Source: Phycisphaerales bacterium | GTDB taxonomy: Bacteria > Planctomycetota > Phycisphaerae > Phycisphaerales > UBA1924 | Assembly (NCBI GenBank): GCA_020850415.1 | Contig: JADZER010000024.1 | Location: 62,001 to 126,000 of the forward strand | Direction of reading: 5' to 3' | Length of the DNA: 64,000 bases | In this document: positions 8,598-18,135 of the stretch, one piece after another | How positions within the stretch are numbered: the first letter of the stretch is position 1 | How the letters are laid out: each line of letters opens with the position of its first letter | Position numbers and translations under genes: made by a program | The notes under the pieces: generated by a model | Database searches by the model: none | The model's input: only the letters and a program-made list of their open reading frames with translations | Told to the model about the DNA's origin: nothing

Positions 8598-10360
8598 GCG
8601 CCAAGGAAATCGAGCACCTCCAGACCCCGCACGACTGGCCCACCGCCGACCGCCCGCTCCGGGTCGCCATCCTCGGCTGGGCGCGGCTCGCCGCCCAGGC
8701 CCGCGAGGGCTCCGGCTACAACCTCAACGCCTCCGAGCTCGCCACCGGCCTGGCCATGTCCGGGCACCAGGTCTTCTACCTGCGCTCGGGCATGCACTAC
8801 AACGCCCTCCGGCGCGGGCCCTTCGTGAAGGAGACCGAGACCTGGCGGACAATCCGGTGCTTCTCGCTCTACAACAGCCTGAACCTCAGCCCGGCCGCCA
8901 CCAACTTCCGCAACATGCCCCAGGAGGCGTCCAGCCCCCGCGACAACAGCGCCGTCCTCGCCTGGCTCCGCGAGGTCCGCGCCCAGGTCGTCCACATCCA
9001 CTCGCTCGAGGGCTTCGCCCTCGATCTCATCGGCGCCATCCGCGACGCCGGCCTACCCGTGATCGTCACCACCCACAACTACCACTACGGCTGCCCGCAG
9101 GTCGACCTGCTCCACGCCGAGAAGGACTGCTGCCTGGACTTTGACGGCGGCGCCCGCTGCGTCGGCTGCCTCGGGGCCCCCGACCCCGCCAAGGCCCGGC
9201 GCAACCGCGCGATCCTCCAGGGTATCGAGCGCACCGCCGGGCCCGAGCTCACACTCGCGCTCCGCCAGACCGCCAAGCTCATCATGGCGCGGCTCAGGGG
9301 CGCCGAGCACCCCAACGCCCAGCTCGACGCCGACCACCCCAAGCCCGACCCCGAGGCCGCCCGAGGGTTCGACGCCGGCGGGCCGGACCACCCCGGCACC
9401 TTCCAACACGGGCTTGAGGTCGTCGCCCGAGACAAGGTGCAGCCCCTCGGCCGCGCGCCCGCCGACGCCAACGAACGGTTCGAGCGCTCCCCCGAGGTCC
9501 ACCTGCGCGTCGTCAACGAGTACGGGCAGCGCCGGCGCAACGGCGTCGACGCGCTCAACCGCGCCAGCCTCGTCACACCCCCCAGCGCCTTCATGTGCCG
9601 CGCCTACCAGGCCATGGGCGTCGAGCCCGACAGGCTCCGCCATGTCCGCCTCGGCCAGCCCCACTTCGACCAGATCAACCGGCGCGCCCAGCGCTCCCCC
9701 TTCTACAACACCCGACCCTGGGACCCCGCCACCGCGCGACGCCCGCTCCGCGTCGCCTTCTGGGGCACCACCCGAAACAACAAGGGCTTCGGCGTTCTCG
9801 CCGGCGCCATCGGGCTGCTCCCACGCGAGCTCCGCCAGCGCTGCCAGTTCCTCATCCACGCCGGCGGCGGCGACTGGGGGTACCGCAAGCTCCTCAGCGC
9901 CTTCCCCGAAGTCAGCTTCCTCGGCGGCTACGACACCGTGCAGCTCCTCGCCGGCGCCGGCGAGTACGATGTCGCCGTGCTCCCTCATATCTGGTTCGAG
10001 AACTCACCCCTCGTCATGCTCGAGCATCTGCACGCGGGCAAGTTCATCCTCAGCTCACGACTCGGCGGCCCCGTCGATTGGATCCACGAGCCCGCCAGCG
10101 ACGGCGCGCGGGCCAACGGCGGGCTCGGCAACGGGCTCCTCTTCCCCGCCGGCGACGAGCAGGCCCTCGCGTCGTGCATCGAGCGCGTCGCGCGCGGCGA
10201 GGTCGTGCTGCCCAGCCCGCGCGAGATCCACGAGGCGAGCACCCTCTGGAGCTACCCTCGCCACATCGCCGCGGTCGAGTCGATCTACCGCGAGGTGCTC
10301 GGCGAGATCACACCGACCCAGCAGGTCGAACCCAAGCCGCAAGCAGCCGTTGTCGCCTGA
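8594..10360 (+). CDS. Family 4-type glycosyltransferase (third of three coupled genes)
   Basis: At 588 residues this is a paralogue of the first gene in the operon. It shares the HNYHYGCPQ segment and a nearby cysteine cluster (CCLDFDGGARCVGC), a charged variable middle region (about 215-320), and a C-terminal donor-binding domain with WFENSPLVMLEHLHAG in the EX7E position. ATG 8594 overlaps the upstream TGA. Three different transferases in one transcript suggest stepwise assembly of one oligosaccharide or polysaccharide. No flippase, polymerase or export gene is adjacent. Confidence 0.85.
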   Translation: MSAKEIEHLQTPHDWPTADRPLRVAILGWARLAAQAREGSGYNLNASELATGLAMSGHQVFYLRSGMHYNALRRGPFVKETETWRTIRCFSLYNSLNLSPAATNFRNMPQEASSPRDNSAVLAWLREVRAQVVHIHSLEGFALDLIGAIRDAGLPVIVTTHNYHYGCPQVDLLHAEKDCCLDFDGGARCVGCLGAPDPAKARRNRAILQGIERTAGPELTLALRQTAKLIMARLRGAEHPNAQLDADHPKPDPEAARGFDAGGPDHPGTFQHGLEVVARDKVQPLGRAPADANERFERSPEVHLRVVNEYGQRRRNGVDALNRASLVTPPSAFMCRAYQAMGVEPDRLRHVRLGQPHFDQINRRAQRSPFYNTRPWDPATARRPLRVAFWGTTRNNKGFGVLAGAIGLLPRELRQRCQFLIHAGGGDWGYRKLLSAFPEVSFLGGYDTVQLLAGAGEYDVAVLPHIWFENSPLVMLEHLHAGKFILSSRLGGPVDWIHEPASDGARANGGLGNGLLFPAGDEQALASCIERVARGEVVLPSPREIHEASTLWSYPRHIAAVESIYREVLGEITPTQQVEPKPQAAVVA

Positions 10361-10684
10361 GCCGACCCCGACCGCACCAGCGCGCCGCACCCAACCGCAC
10401 ACCCCACGGGCGCCGGGGTCAGTACGCCAAGGGGTGCCGGGGTCAGAGCGCAGCGCAGCGAAGCGAGGGCCCCGCGACACGGCAGCCCGCGCCCACGGCG
10501 CTCTACCCCCGATCGCCCTCGCAAGACCAAACGGATGAAACAGGGGGGCGAATGAACGAACCAGGGGGGCGGGCTTTCCAGCCCGCGGCACCCACCGCCC
10601 ATTCCTCCCCCGATCACCCCACCCCACTCACCCGATCACCCACTCACCCACTCACCCGTTCATCCCCCACCACCCGACCGCCGC
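10361..10684. repeat. Repeat-rich intergenic gap
   Basis: This gap of 324 bp between convergent genes has no credible gene. It contains a GC-rich palindrome GCGGGCTTTCCAGCCCGC (10569-10586) and, at about 10612-10672, degenerate 7-8-nt units (CACTCACC, GATCACCC) of the same type seen before recG. A GCGGGGTCAG-like phrase occurs twice near 10415-10450. Confidence 0.6.
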
Positions 10685-11689
10685 TCACTCCGCCAGCGGG
10701 TCCGGCCGATAGAGCTTGGTGTCGAGCGCCCAGAGCCTCTCCGTGAAGTTCCCGCGCAGATCAAACGCCCGCGACTCCTCCGGCCGAGCCGCCGAGAGCG
10801 CGATCGTCGTCTTCGCGTCCACATTGTCCAGCATGCTCACCAGGATCGCCTCGGGCGTCATCGGCACCTTGGCCGCCCCGTACTCGGGGATGCCGTGGTG
10901 CGAGAGGATGATGTGCTGGAGCACCGTCAGCGCCCCCGCCGGCAGGCGCACGCCCTTGGTCGCCATCATCTGCTGCGCCTTGTCGTGCAGCATGATCGCC
11001 CCCTCGACGATGTGCCCGATCATCTCGCCGCGCTCGGAGTAGTCGAACGCCCGGTCGTAGATCAGCTCCCGCGTCTTGCCCAGGTCGTGCAGGAACAGCC
11101 CCAGCATCACCAGGTCCCGGTTGATGCGCGGGTAGAGCGGGCACACCGCGTCCGCGAGCTTCAGCAGCGCCAGGGTGTGCTCGAGCAGCCCGCCGAGGTA
11201 CGCGTGGTGCATGCTCTTGGCGGCAGGCGCCGCCCGGAACGCGGACATCAGCGCCTCGTCCTCGAGGTAGGTCTCGGCGAGGGCCCTCACCGCGGGGTGC
11301 TTGAGCGTGCCCACCAGGCGCTGGACCTCGGCGAACATCGCCTTCACATCGTGCGAGGTCGAGGGCAGCAGGTCGCGCATCTGGTCCGGCGAGGGGTCCG
11401 TGCGCTCGATCGAATGGATGATCAGCTGCAGCTCCCCCTGGTACGGCTGCGTCTCGCCCTCCAGCCACACGAAGCCCTCCGTGGGCAGCTTGTTGAACGC
11501 GGCCTCCTCGATCGACCACATCCGCCCCGGGACCTCGCCGGTCTTGTCGGCGATCAGGCACCGCAGGTACGGCTTGTCCTGCCGGGTCTTCCCCAGCTGG
11601 GCGTTCTTGATCGTGAAGATGCCGTCGATCCGCTCGTTGGGCCCGAAGTCGCGGACAAACCGGCGGCTGGTGTCGAAGATGTTCGCCAT
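10685..11689 (-). CDS. OB-fold/HD-domain 3'-5' exoribonuclease (YhaM-like)
   Basis: The 334-residue product has the architecture of YhaM-type exonucleases. An N-terminal nucleic-acid-binding OB fold (about 15-95, with IKNAQLGKTRQDKPYLRCLIADKTG as its core) precedes an HD phosphohydrolase domain (about 150-300). The metal ligands are visible in HHAYLGGLLEHT and LFLHDLGKT, with a further ILSHHG. The usual activity is 3'-5' degradation of RNA or single-stranded DNA. Start 11689 is preceded by GAAAGG, and a TACCAT box lies about 30 nt upstream. Confidence 0.85.
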   Translation of the reverse strand: MANIFDTSRRFVRDFGPNERIDGIFTIKNAQLGKTRQDKPYLRCLIADKTGEVPGRMWSIEEAAFNKLPTEGFVWLEGETQPYQGELQLIIHSIERTDPSPDQMRDLLPSTSHDVKAMFAEVQRLVGTLKHPAVRALAETYLEDEALMSAFRAAPAAKSMHHAYLGGLLEHTLALLKLADAVCPLYPRINRDLVMLGLFLHDLGKTRELIYDRAFDYSERGEMIGHIVEGAIMLHDKAQQMMATKGVRLPAGALTVLQHIILSHHGIPEYGAAKVPMTPEAILVSMLDNVDAKTTIALSAARPEESRAFDLRGNFTERLWALDTKLYRPDPLAE

Positions 11690-11797
11690 GATGGCCTTTC
11701 GGTCTGGAGGTGGAGGGGATGGTAGCGCACCGTCACCGCCGCCGGGTCGGTCCGGCACATCGCAGGTCCGAGGGGGTCCGGGGGGGCCGGGGCGAGG

Positions 11798-12886
11798 CTA
11801 CTTGCCTTCGAGGGCGTCCTGGATGCTCTTCATGTCCGGCGCCGGCAGGCTCCAGGGCGAGCCGCTGAGCGTGAGGACGAACCGCCGGCCCTGGTCGAAG
11901 AACTCCTGGTCCTTGCCCTGCTCGAGCAGGGTGGCGAGCCCGGGCTCGCCCGGCGAGCCGCCGAGCTTGATCGAGGCGAATGCGACGCACCGCTCGGCCA
12001 ACCGGGCCAGGTCTACCTCGGCCTTGCGCTCCGCGGGGATCTCTCCCTTGCCGGCCTTGTAGACGAGCCAGGCCAGCATCTCGCCGCCGTAGCCCGCCGC
12101 GGAACGCGCGAACTCGGGCCTCGTCGAGCCGGGGGTCTGGAGGCGCGAGGTGAGGTCCTCGCCGACGAAGGCGCAGCCGAGCATGGCGATCGGGCGCGCC
12201 GCGTCATCGGCCTGGCGGAGCGGGGCGCCGACGCCCGAGGAAACCGCCGCCAGCGCCCGGCCCGACGCCCCGTCGAAGCCGTCCCGCCGGATCTGCCCCG
12301 CCTGCAGCAACGCCCGGGTGATCGCCAGCGACACCTGCGGGTCCCGCTCGGCCTTGAGGCGGTCCTCGAGGTGGCCGACCATCTCGCCCACCCGGGTGGG
12401 ATCGATCGCCGGGGCGAAGGTCTCCACCACGCGGAAGGTCCGACGCATCGCCCCCACCGCCGCGTACCGGACCGACTGCGACTCGTCGTCGGTGTGCTGC
12501 TGCACCACCTGCCTCGTCGCGTCGTCGGCGACCTCGGCAAGCACGAAGAGCACATTGATCACCACATCCTCGGCGCTGCTGTCCGCGGCGGCCGAGAGCC
12601 TGTCGAGGACCGCCGAGCTGACCGCACGCCGGAAGGCGACCGAGACGCCCGCCCGGCGGAGCGGCTCGAGGATCTCCCCCCGGGCTCTCTCGCGGTCCTT
12701 CGTCTCGCCGTCGATGATCGCGTCCACACGCTTGGTCATGTACGCGGTGATCTGGGCAAGCTCGACATCCGAGAAGGTCACCTGCTCGGGCGACGGCAGC
12801 GGGTCGACGATCGTCCCGATCTGGGCCCGGGCGAGCGGTGCGGCGCAGCACACCGCGAGCACCGCGGCGGCCAGGAGTGCTTTCAT
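11798..12886 (-). CDS. Exported HEAT-like protein
   Basis: The 362-residue product starts with a clear signal peptide (MKALLAAAVLAVCCAAPLARA, cleavage near ARAQ). The rest is alpha-helical and Ala/Arg/Glu-rich, with a conserved-looking DDESQSVRYAAVGAMRR stretch typical of HEAT/armadillo repeats. No catalytic motif is seen. It probably acts as a periplasmic scaffold. ATG 12886 was chosen for the signal peptide; the longer frame would bury it behind 44 residues. The 240 bp upstream hold no gene. Confidence 0.65.
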   Translation of the reverse strand: MKALLAAAVLAVCCAAPLARAQIGTIVDPLPSPEQVTFSDVELAQITAYMTKRVDAIIDGETKDRERARGEILEPLRRAGVSVAFRRAVSSAVLDRLSAAADSSAEDVVINVLFVLAEVADDATRQVVQQHTDDESQSVRYAAVGAMRRTFRVVETFAPAIDPTRVGEMVGHLEDRLKAERDPQVSLAITRALLQAGQIRRDGFDGASGRALAAVSSGVGAPLRQADDAARPIAMLGCAFVGEDLTSRLQTPGSTRPEFARSAAGYGGEMLAWLVYKAGKGEIPAERKAEVDLARLAERCVAFASIKLGGSPGEPGLATLLEQGKDQEFFDQGRRFVLTLSGSPWSLPAPDMKSIQDALEGK

Positions 12887-13126
12887 GATGCTGTTGATCC
12901 GTTCGGCCAAGGCCTCACACCCTTCTGCGACCGGCTGCCCGGCAGCGACGAACCCCTGCCGGACTGGCCCGGCGGACAGTGTGGGCGACGCTCCCGGCTG
13001 AGCCGGAAAAGCTACCACCCACCCCCACAGCGGTCAACCATACGCACGCCCGGCCCTTCCGGACGCCCCCTGACCGCTCCAAAACCCACCCTCGCCGACC
13101 CGCGGCGCGGACCACAACAAGCCCGG

Positions 13127-14092
13127 CTAATACACCTCCAGGAACATCCGCCGGGTCGGGCTGATCTGCCGGGGGATCATCTTGCGGTCCCAGGCGCCGG
13201 GGTCCGACGCGAGCCCGGGCTCCACCGCAACATACCGCGAAAACCCCTCGGGCCCGAGGCACCCCAGCAGGCCCCTCATGATCCCGAGCTCCATGCCCGC
13301 CAGGCCGCAGGCGTACACCAGACCCCGGTCGCCCCCGAGCACCCTCCGGAACAGCTCGGCGTGGGTGTCCAGGCGGCCCTGCACATACATCCGCCCGGCG
13401 CCGTCCGACTGGGACTCGCGGCTCAGGGCGGTGAGATAGGTGAAGTTGGGGTGCTTGGCGGCCAGCCCGACGAGCTCCTCGTCGTAGAGCAGGTCGGTCC
13501 CGTAGGCGGTGCCCATGACCAGGACGATCTGGGACCGCACGGCGCGGGAGAGCAGCTCCGTGACCATCCCCCGGAACGGGGCGATGCCGGTGCCGGTGGC
13601 GAAGAAGGCATAGTCGTGCTCGTCGGGAGAAGCGGGGAGCAGGAACCGCTTGCCCGCCGGGCCGGTGATGGGCACCTCGTCGCCGATCTGCCGGTCGCAC
13701 AGCCAGTTGGACGCGACCCCGAGGAAGAGCCCGTGGTCCTCCCAGTGCTCGTCGACCACGCGCTTGACGGTGGTGGCGAGCAGGCGCCCCGAGCCGTCCT
13801 CGCCGCCGGTCGGGCTGGCGATCGAGTACAGGCGGACCTTGTGGGCGCGGCCGTTCTCGTCCTCGCCTGGGGGAACCACGCCGAAGGACTGCCCGGCGCG
13901 GAAGCGCCCGGCGATCTCGGTGGCGCCGATGTCGATCACGATGTGCCGGACGATGCCCGCGGCCTTCTTGCCGCCGGTGGTGCACAGGCGGCTCTCAACC
14001 ACGACCCCGGTGGCGGGGTCGTTGGGCTTGCGGATATGCATCTCGACTTCGGGCAGCGCAGGCCCCGGGTCGCGGACAGTGGCGTCAGCCAT
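13127..14092 (-). CDS. Ferredoxin-NADP+ reductase, plant type
   Basis: This 321-residue flavoenzyme moves electrons between NADPH and ferredoxin or flavodoxin. The FAD site RLYSIAS is followed by a phosphate/isoalloxazine region. The NADP domain has GTGIAPFRGM, a VMGTAYGTDLLY segment and a C-G-L-A-G-M-E motif, and the chain ends in tyrosine as plant-type FNRs do. There is no fused iron-sulfur or transmembrane domain, so it is a soluble single-chain enzyme. AAAGGAG lies before ATG 14092 and TACGAT lies further upstream. It is a good candidate for petH/fpr, but the symbol is left open. Confidence 0.9.
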   Translation of the reverse strand: MADATVRDPGPALPEVEMHIRKPNDPATGVVVESRLCTTGGKKAAGIVRHIVIDIGATEIAGRFRAGQSFGVVPPGEDENGRAHKVRLYSIASPTGGEDGSGRLLATTVKRVVDEHWEDHGLFLGVASNWLCDRQIGDEVPITGPAGKRFLLPASPDEHDYAFFATGTGIAPFRGMVTELLSRAVRSQIVLVMGTAYGTDLLYDEELVGLAAKHPNFTYLTALSRESQSDGAGRMYVQGRLDTHAELFRRVLGGDRGLVYACGLAGMELGIMRGLLGCLGPEGFSRYVAVEPGLASDPGAWDRKMIPRQISPTRRMFLEVY

Positions 14093-14131
14093 GTCGGCTC
14101 CTTTCCGCTGGCTGCGTCGAGGGATCGTAGA

Positions 14132-16252
14132 TCAGCCGCCGCCGGGGTTCTGCATGAGCGACATGATCTCGGCCTTCATCGCGTTGGCGACTTCGGCGTT
14201 GCTCCCCAGGTCGCCGCTCTCGACCTGCGGCGTGATGCTTTCGTACGCGGCGGCGATCTTGGGGAGCATGGCGATCCCGGTGGCGGCCATGGGGTTGAGC
14301 GTCTTGAGTTCCTCGACGGAGTAGACCTGTTTCCATTCGCCGCCGACCCGTCGGAACTTGATCTCGGGCATCTCGGCGATCCCGGTCAGCGCGACGCCCT
14401 CGTCGCCCTGGACTCGGAGGTCCATGCTGTCGGGGTCCTGATCCGCGCCGGCGTCGGCCATGGCGGCGAGCCCGGCAAGCATGGGGTCGGGGTTGGCCGC
14501 GAGCCACGCAGAGAACGACTGCCCGAAGGCTTCCTCGGTCGCGCTGTTGAGCCGGCCGATCCCGCGGAGCAGCCCCGCGCTGGCGTCCACGAAGTCCTGG
14601 TCGTCGTCGGTCGCGGGATGCATGAACCCGATCACGGCCTCGTAGTCCCCGGCGGCCTGGGCCTCGAGGGCGGTGCGGATCGCCGAGCGGAGTTGCTCCA
14701 CCGGGTCGGCGTCGGCCGTCGGCTCATCGGCCGGCTCCTCCGGCGCGGGCTCGTCGGCGGGCTCCTCCGCGCCGGGGTCCTGGAGGCTGTTTAGCGCCTC
14801 GGCGTCCATCACGCCGGCGCCCACCACGCGGGAGATGTCGTTGAGCTTGCGGCTGACCTCTTCGATCTGGGTGGCGACCTCGGCCTTGGCGCCGCTGGCC
14901 TCGTAAGCGCTCTTGGCGCTCTGGTAGGCCTCGAACGCCGCACGCTTGGCCTCGGTCGCGCCCGCGCGGGCGGCCTTGGCGCGGGCGGCGTACTCGGTGC
15001 CCGAGGGCAGGGGGGGTGTCGTGCCGGCCAGCTCCTCGAGCATCTGGGCGTACGCGTCGAGGCCGGCGGCGTTGTTCCAGTGGACCTCGCCGAGGCTCTG
15101 CTGCGCCTCGCCGACGGCCACCTGCGAGCTGCTGCGGCGCAGCGTGTTGGCCTTTCGCGCGGTCTGCGCGGCGGTCTGGAGCTGGCGGGCGGCCTCCTCG
15201 ACGGCCGGGGTGAACGCCTGCTCGACGAAGGGCGTCAGCGCCGCCGGGGCGTCGCCGAAGAGCTCCTCGGGCGTGCCCTCGAACTGGCCCCGCGTCGCCG
15301 CCACGGCGTCGGCGAGCATCGGCGGGATGGAGCCGGTCGCGGTGTCAACCAGGCTCGCGATCACTCCGGCGGCCTGCTGGGCGTCGCCCCGGGCCTGGGC
15401 GGCGCGGGCCTGGGAGGCGCTCTGGCGGGTCTGCACCGACGCGCGGCTCTCGGCCAGCAGCTTGATCTGCGACTCGAGCTTGCCGATCGAGACCTCCGCG
15501 CCGTGCAGCTCGACCTGGTGGTTGTCGGCCTGGGCCTTCAGCTCGCGGGCCTCCCGCTCCAGCCCGTCGGCCTGGCGGGAGAGCTCGCGGATCTGCTCGG
15601 TCAGGCGCAGCCCCTCGGTCGCCGAGACCTTGGCGATCTGGAGCTGCAGCGCGCCGGCCTGCTCGCGGAATGTGCCGGACTGCGCCATGCGCGAGGTCAC
15701 GCCGGCGATCAGCTCGCTGATCTGCTTGTCGATCCGGGCACGCTCGGCCCGGGCCTTGTCCGCCTCATCCTGGCGCGCCCGGACATCGCGGTCGATCCGG
15801 GCGAACTCGGGGGTGGGGTCGTACGCAGCGGCGGCCTGGGCGGCGGAGTTGTGTCTCGACCACGCCTCCAGCTGGGCACGGATCGAGGGAAACATCGTCA
15901 GCATCTCGCGCTGGAGCACCACCGCCTTGCCGGCGGCACGGAGCCCCAGGCCGCGCTGGGCCGAGGAGACCAGCACCGAGGCGTCGGCGGCGACGGCCCC
16001 GTCGCCCCCCGTCAGGCCCTGGAGCGAACCGATGACAGCCTGGAAGCCGCTTTGCGCCGCTTGGTCCGGGATGGGGGCCCCGGCGCCGGCGCTCAGGGAG
16101 GCGAGCTTGATCGAGGCGTCGGTGAGCGTCCGCTCATCGGCGTCCTCGCCGCAGCCGGCCAGCCAGAGCGTCCCGGCACAGGCGGCGAGCACCGCGGCCC
16201 GCCCCACGCCACGCCGCCAACGACCCCGCACGCCAACGCCTCGCTCGTTCAT
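14132..16252 (-). CDS. Large coiled-coil lipoprotein
   Basis: The 706-residue product starts with an arginine-rich n-region and a lipobox LAGC, so it is probably anchored to a membrane after export. A long Ala/Gln/Glu/Arg-rich segment (about residues 150-450) has heptad character and should form coiled coil. An acidic Pro/Glu spacer follows (PADEPAPEEPADEP). The C-terminal 200 residues look globular and resemble a stress-type regulator domain, but I recognise no family. ATG 16279 is an alternative start nine codons upstream. A TAGAGT box at about 16395-16400 could be its promoter. Confidence 0.65.
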   Translation of the reverse strand: MNERGVGVRGRWRRGVGRAAVLAACAGTLWLAGCGEDADERTLTDASIKLASLSAGAGAPIPDQAAQSGFQAVIGSLQGLTGGDGAVAADASVLVSSAQRGLGLRAAGKAVVLQREMLTMFPSIRAQLEAWSRHNSAAQAAAAYDPTPEFARIDRDVRARQDEADKARAERARIDKQISELIAGVTSRMAQSGTFREQAGALQLQIAKVSATEGLRLTEQIRELSRQADGLEREARELKAQADNHQVELHGAEVSIGKLESQIKLLAESRASVQTRQSASQARAAQARGDAQQAAGVIASLVDTATGSIPPMLADAVAATRGQFEGTPEELFGDAPAALTPFVEQAFTPAVEEAARQLQTAAQTARKANTLRRSSSQVAVGEAQQSLGEVHWNNAAGLDAYAQMLEELAGTTPPLPSGTEYAARAKAARAGATEAKRAAFEAYQSAKSAYEASGAKAEVATQIEEVSRKLNDISRVVGAGVMDAEALNSLQDPGAEEPADEPAPEEPADEPTADADPVEQLRSAIRTALEAQAAGDYEAVIGFMHPATDDDQDFVDASAGLLRGIGRLNSATEEAFGQSFSAWLAANPDPMLAGLAAMADAGADQDPDSMDLRVQGDEGVALTGIAEMPEIKFRRVGGEWKQVYSVEELKTLNPMAATGIAMLPKIAAAYESITPQVESGDLGSNAEVANAMKAEIMSLMQNPGGG

Positions 16253-16441
16253 GGTCTGTGGTCCGTTCTGCTCTGCCATTGGGTTCGTCTGTGGGTCCGT
16301 CTTGCCGCCCGCGGCGGGGTGTCCTTCGCGCGTTCCCGGCGGCGCACCATGCCCGTGCGCCGGGGGCGCACGCGCCGGGCCGGCCGGGGCCCTGACTCTA
16401 GCACAAGCCCCGCAACCCCGCCCGGGGTCTGGGGATCTGGC

Positions 16442-17719
16442 TCACCGCTCCCCGATGGGATCGCTGGGCAGCTCGGGGACCCCCTCGGCCGGCTCCGGGG
16501 GGGCGTAGGTGACGGGGTAGTCCGGGCGCGGGCGGTACATCGAGGTGATCCACGCCACCGCCTCCCGGAAGCGGATGTCGTCGGTGGACCCGATGACCGG
16601 CTGCCAGGCGGCGGTGCGGCTGGTGGCGACGAGGGGGTGCGGGTAAAGGCTGTCCTCGCGGGGCAGGGCCATCTGGAGCAGGGGGCTCTTGGCCGGCGCC
16701 TCGTAATTGATGAGCGGCGAGCCGTCGGGCAGGCGGTAGCGGTCGAGAATCAGGAAATTGGTGTAGATCGTCCGTTCGGCGTTCTGGCTGGTGTTGGTCA
16801 GCCACAGCCGCCCGGACTGCTGCCCGCCGTGGCAGGCGGTCGAAGCGCAGGAGTTGAGCAGCCAAGGGCGGTGGACATCGTCGCGGAAGCGGCGGAACGC
16901 CTCCGGCTCGCCCTCGACCCGGACGCGGTTGTAGAAGTCCCGGGCCTTGAGCCGGAACATGAGTTCGAGGATGTAGGCGGCGGGGCGGCGCTCGAGCGCC
17001 GCCTGGGCCTCGCGGCTCTGGGGGATCAGCTCGTGCCCGGCGTAGGTCGCGATCAGTTCCCGGATCGTCTCCCGGTCCACCGTCATCCGCGGCGGGTCGT
17101 CGAGGTTCACCTCGTAGACCTTCAGCAGGTTGATCTGGTCGGGGGTGAGCACGGGGAAGTCGGGGCGCTGGGGGGCGGAGCGGTGCGCGCGGGGCTCGGC
17201 GGGGTCCGACTCGCTGCGCTGGGCGAGGGCCTCGGCCTTGAGCTGGACGAGGCTCTCGATCTGGACCTTGAGGTTCTGGGCATCCGCGTTGGCCGGGTCG
17301 ATCGTGAGGATGTGGGCCAGCTCGGCGAGGGCAAGGCTGTAGGCCTCCCGGTCGCGGAGCCAGTCGACCAGCAGCAGGAGCTGCTCGGTGTCGTCGTCGG
17401 CGATGACCGCGCGGAGCATGCGGTAGTGCTCGGAGACCGGCGGGACCGGGTCGACCCGCATCACCTCGCTCATGTTGAACGCGGTCTCGATGCCGGCGAT
17501 CTCGAGGACGACCTCGGAGGGGTCCTGGCGGACGAACCGGCCCTCGATGCGCCGGCCGTCGCGGCAGAAAATGATGACCCGCTCCGGCGGGGCTTCCGGC
17601 TGGGATTCGGGTTGGGTTGGGGTCGGGGGCTCGGGTTGTGTGGCGAGCGGTGCGGCGCCGAGGGCGGCCAAGACGATGGCGCAGCAGCTCAAAGGAGCGA
17701 CGCTTCCCCCTCGCAGCAT
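16442..17719 (-). CDS. Secreted protein with a CX4CH cytochrome-like motif
   Basis: This 425-residue protein carries an N-terminal hydrophobic segment ending APLATQ (signal peptide or anchor) and a proline-rich linker. It has a mixed TPR-like/LSm-like first half (VIIFCRDGRRIEGRF; ALAELAHILTIDPANADAQ). The second half contains NSCASTACHGG, in which the two cysteines and the histidine are spaced CX4CH rather than the standard CXXCH, followed by a region rich in NYEAPAKSPLL-type segments seen in planctomycete cytochrome-like proteins. Heme attachment is possible but unproven. ATG 17758 is an alternative start. The still longer frame runs towards the tRNA and is not credible. Confidence 0.6.
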   Translation of the reverse strand: MLRGGSVAPLSCCAIVLAALGAAPLATQPEPPTPTQPESQPEAPPERVIIFCRDGRRIEGRFVRQDPSEVVLEIAGIETAFNMSEVMRVDPVPPVSEHYRMLRAVIADDDTEQLLLLVDWLRDREAYSLALAELAHILTIDPANADAQNLKVQIESLVQLKAEALAQRSESDPAEPRAHRSAPQRPDFPVLTPDQINLLKVYEVNLDDPPRMTVDRETIRELIATYAGHELIPQSREAQAALERRPAAYILELMFRLKARDFYNRVRVEGEPEAFRRFRDDVHRPWLLNSCASTACHGGQQSGRLWLTNTSQNAERTIYTNFLILDRYRLPDGSPLINYEAPAKSPLLQMALPREDSLYPHPLVATSRTAAWQPVIGSTDDIRFREAVAWITSMYRPRPDYPVTYAPPEPAEGVPELPSDPIGER

Positions 17720-17881
17720 TGCCACGGTCGGCCTCGCCAACCTTGGGGTTCGGCCCATATCGACTCGCGTTTCGAGCGGTTGCTCTCGGAATGCGGGACC
17801 GGTCCGTGATACCCGACTTGTCTGATCCCCGACGGCGATCCCGGCCGCCGACCGGCTCCCTCGGGGGAGCCACGCTTGCAA

Positions 17882-17965
17882 TGCCCAGGAGAGGACTCGA
17901 ACCTCCACCCTGTTTCCAGGACTACCACCTCAAGGTAGCGCGTCTGCCAGTTCCGCCACCTGGGC
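17882..17965 (-). tRNA. tRNA-Leu (anticodon GAG)
   Basis: The 84-nt minus-strand sequence folds as a class II tRNA. The acceptor stem is GCCCAGG/CCTGGGC with discriminator A. The anticodon stem CTACC/GGTAG holds loop TTGAGGT with anticodon GAG. The long variable arm is CCTG-GAAA-CAGG, and the T arm contains GTTCGAGTC. CCA is not encoded. It lies alone between two protein genes. Confidence 0.95.
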
Positions 17966-18135
17966 TTGAGGACCGACGCTCGGGCGCCGGGCCGACAGTG
18001 TATCCCCAACCCTGGTGCGTGTCGAACGGATCGGGCGTCTGCCCGTGGCGGCGTGGGCCCGCCCGGCGTACCGTCCGCACGACCCCGCCGGGTGGTTCCG
18101 CCGGGTGTGTCCGCGGGGACCAGGGAGACCGCGAG

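Noticed and set aside
17720-17908. Upstream extension of the cytochrome-like gene
   Set aside because: It would read towards and nearly reach the tRNA-Leu gene and would precede the signal peptide by 60 residues.
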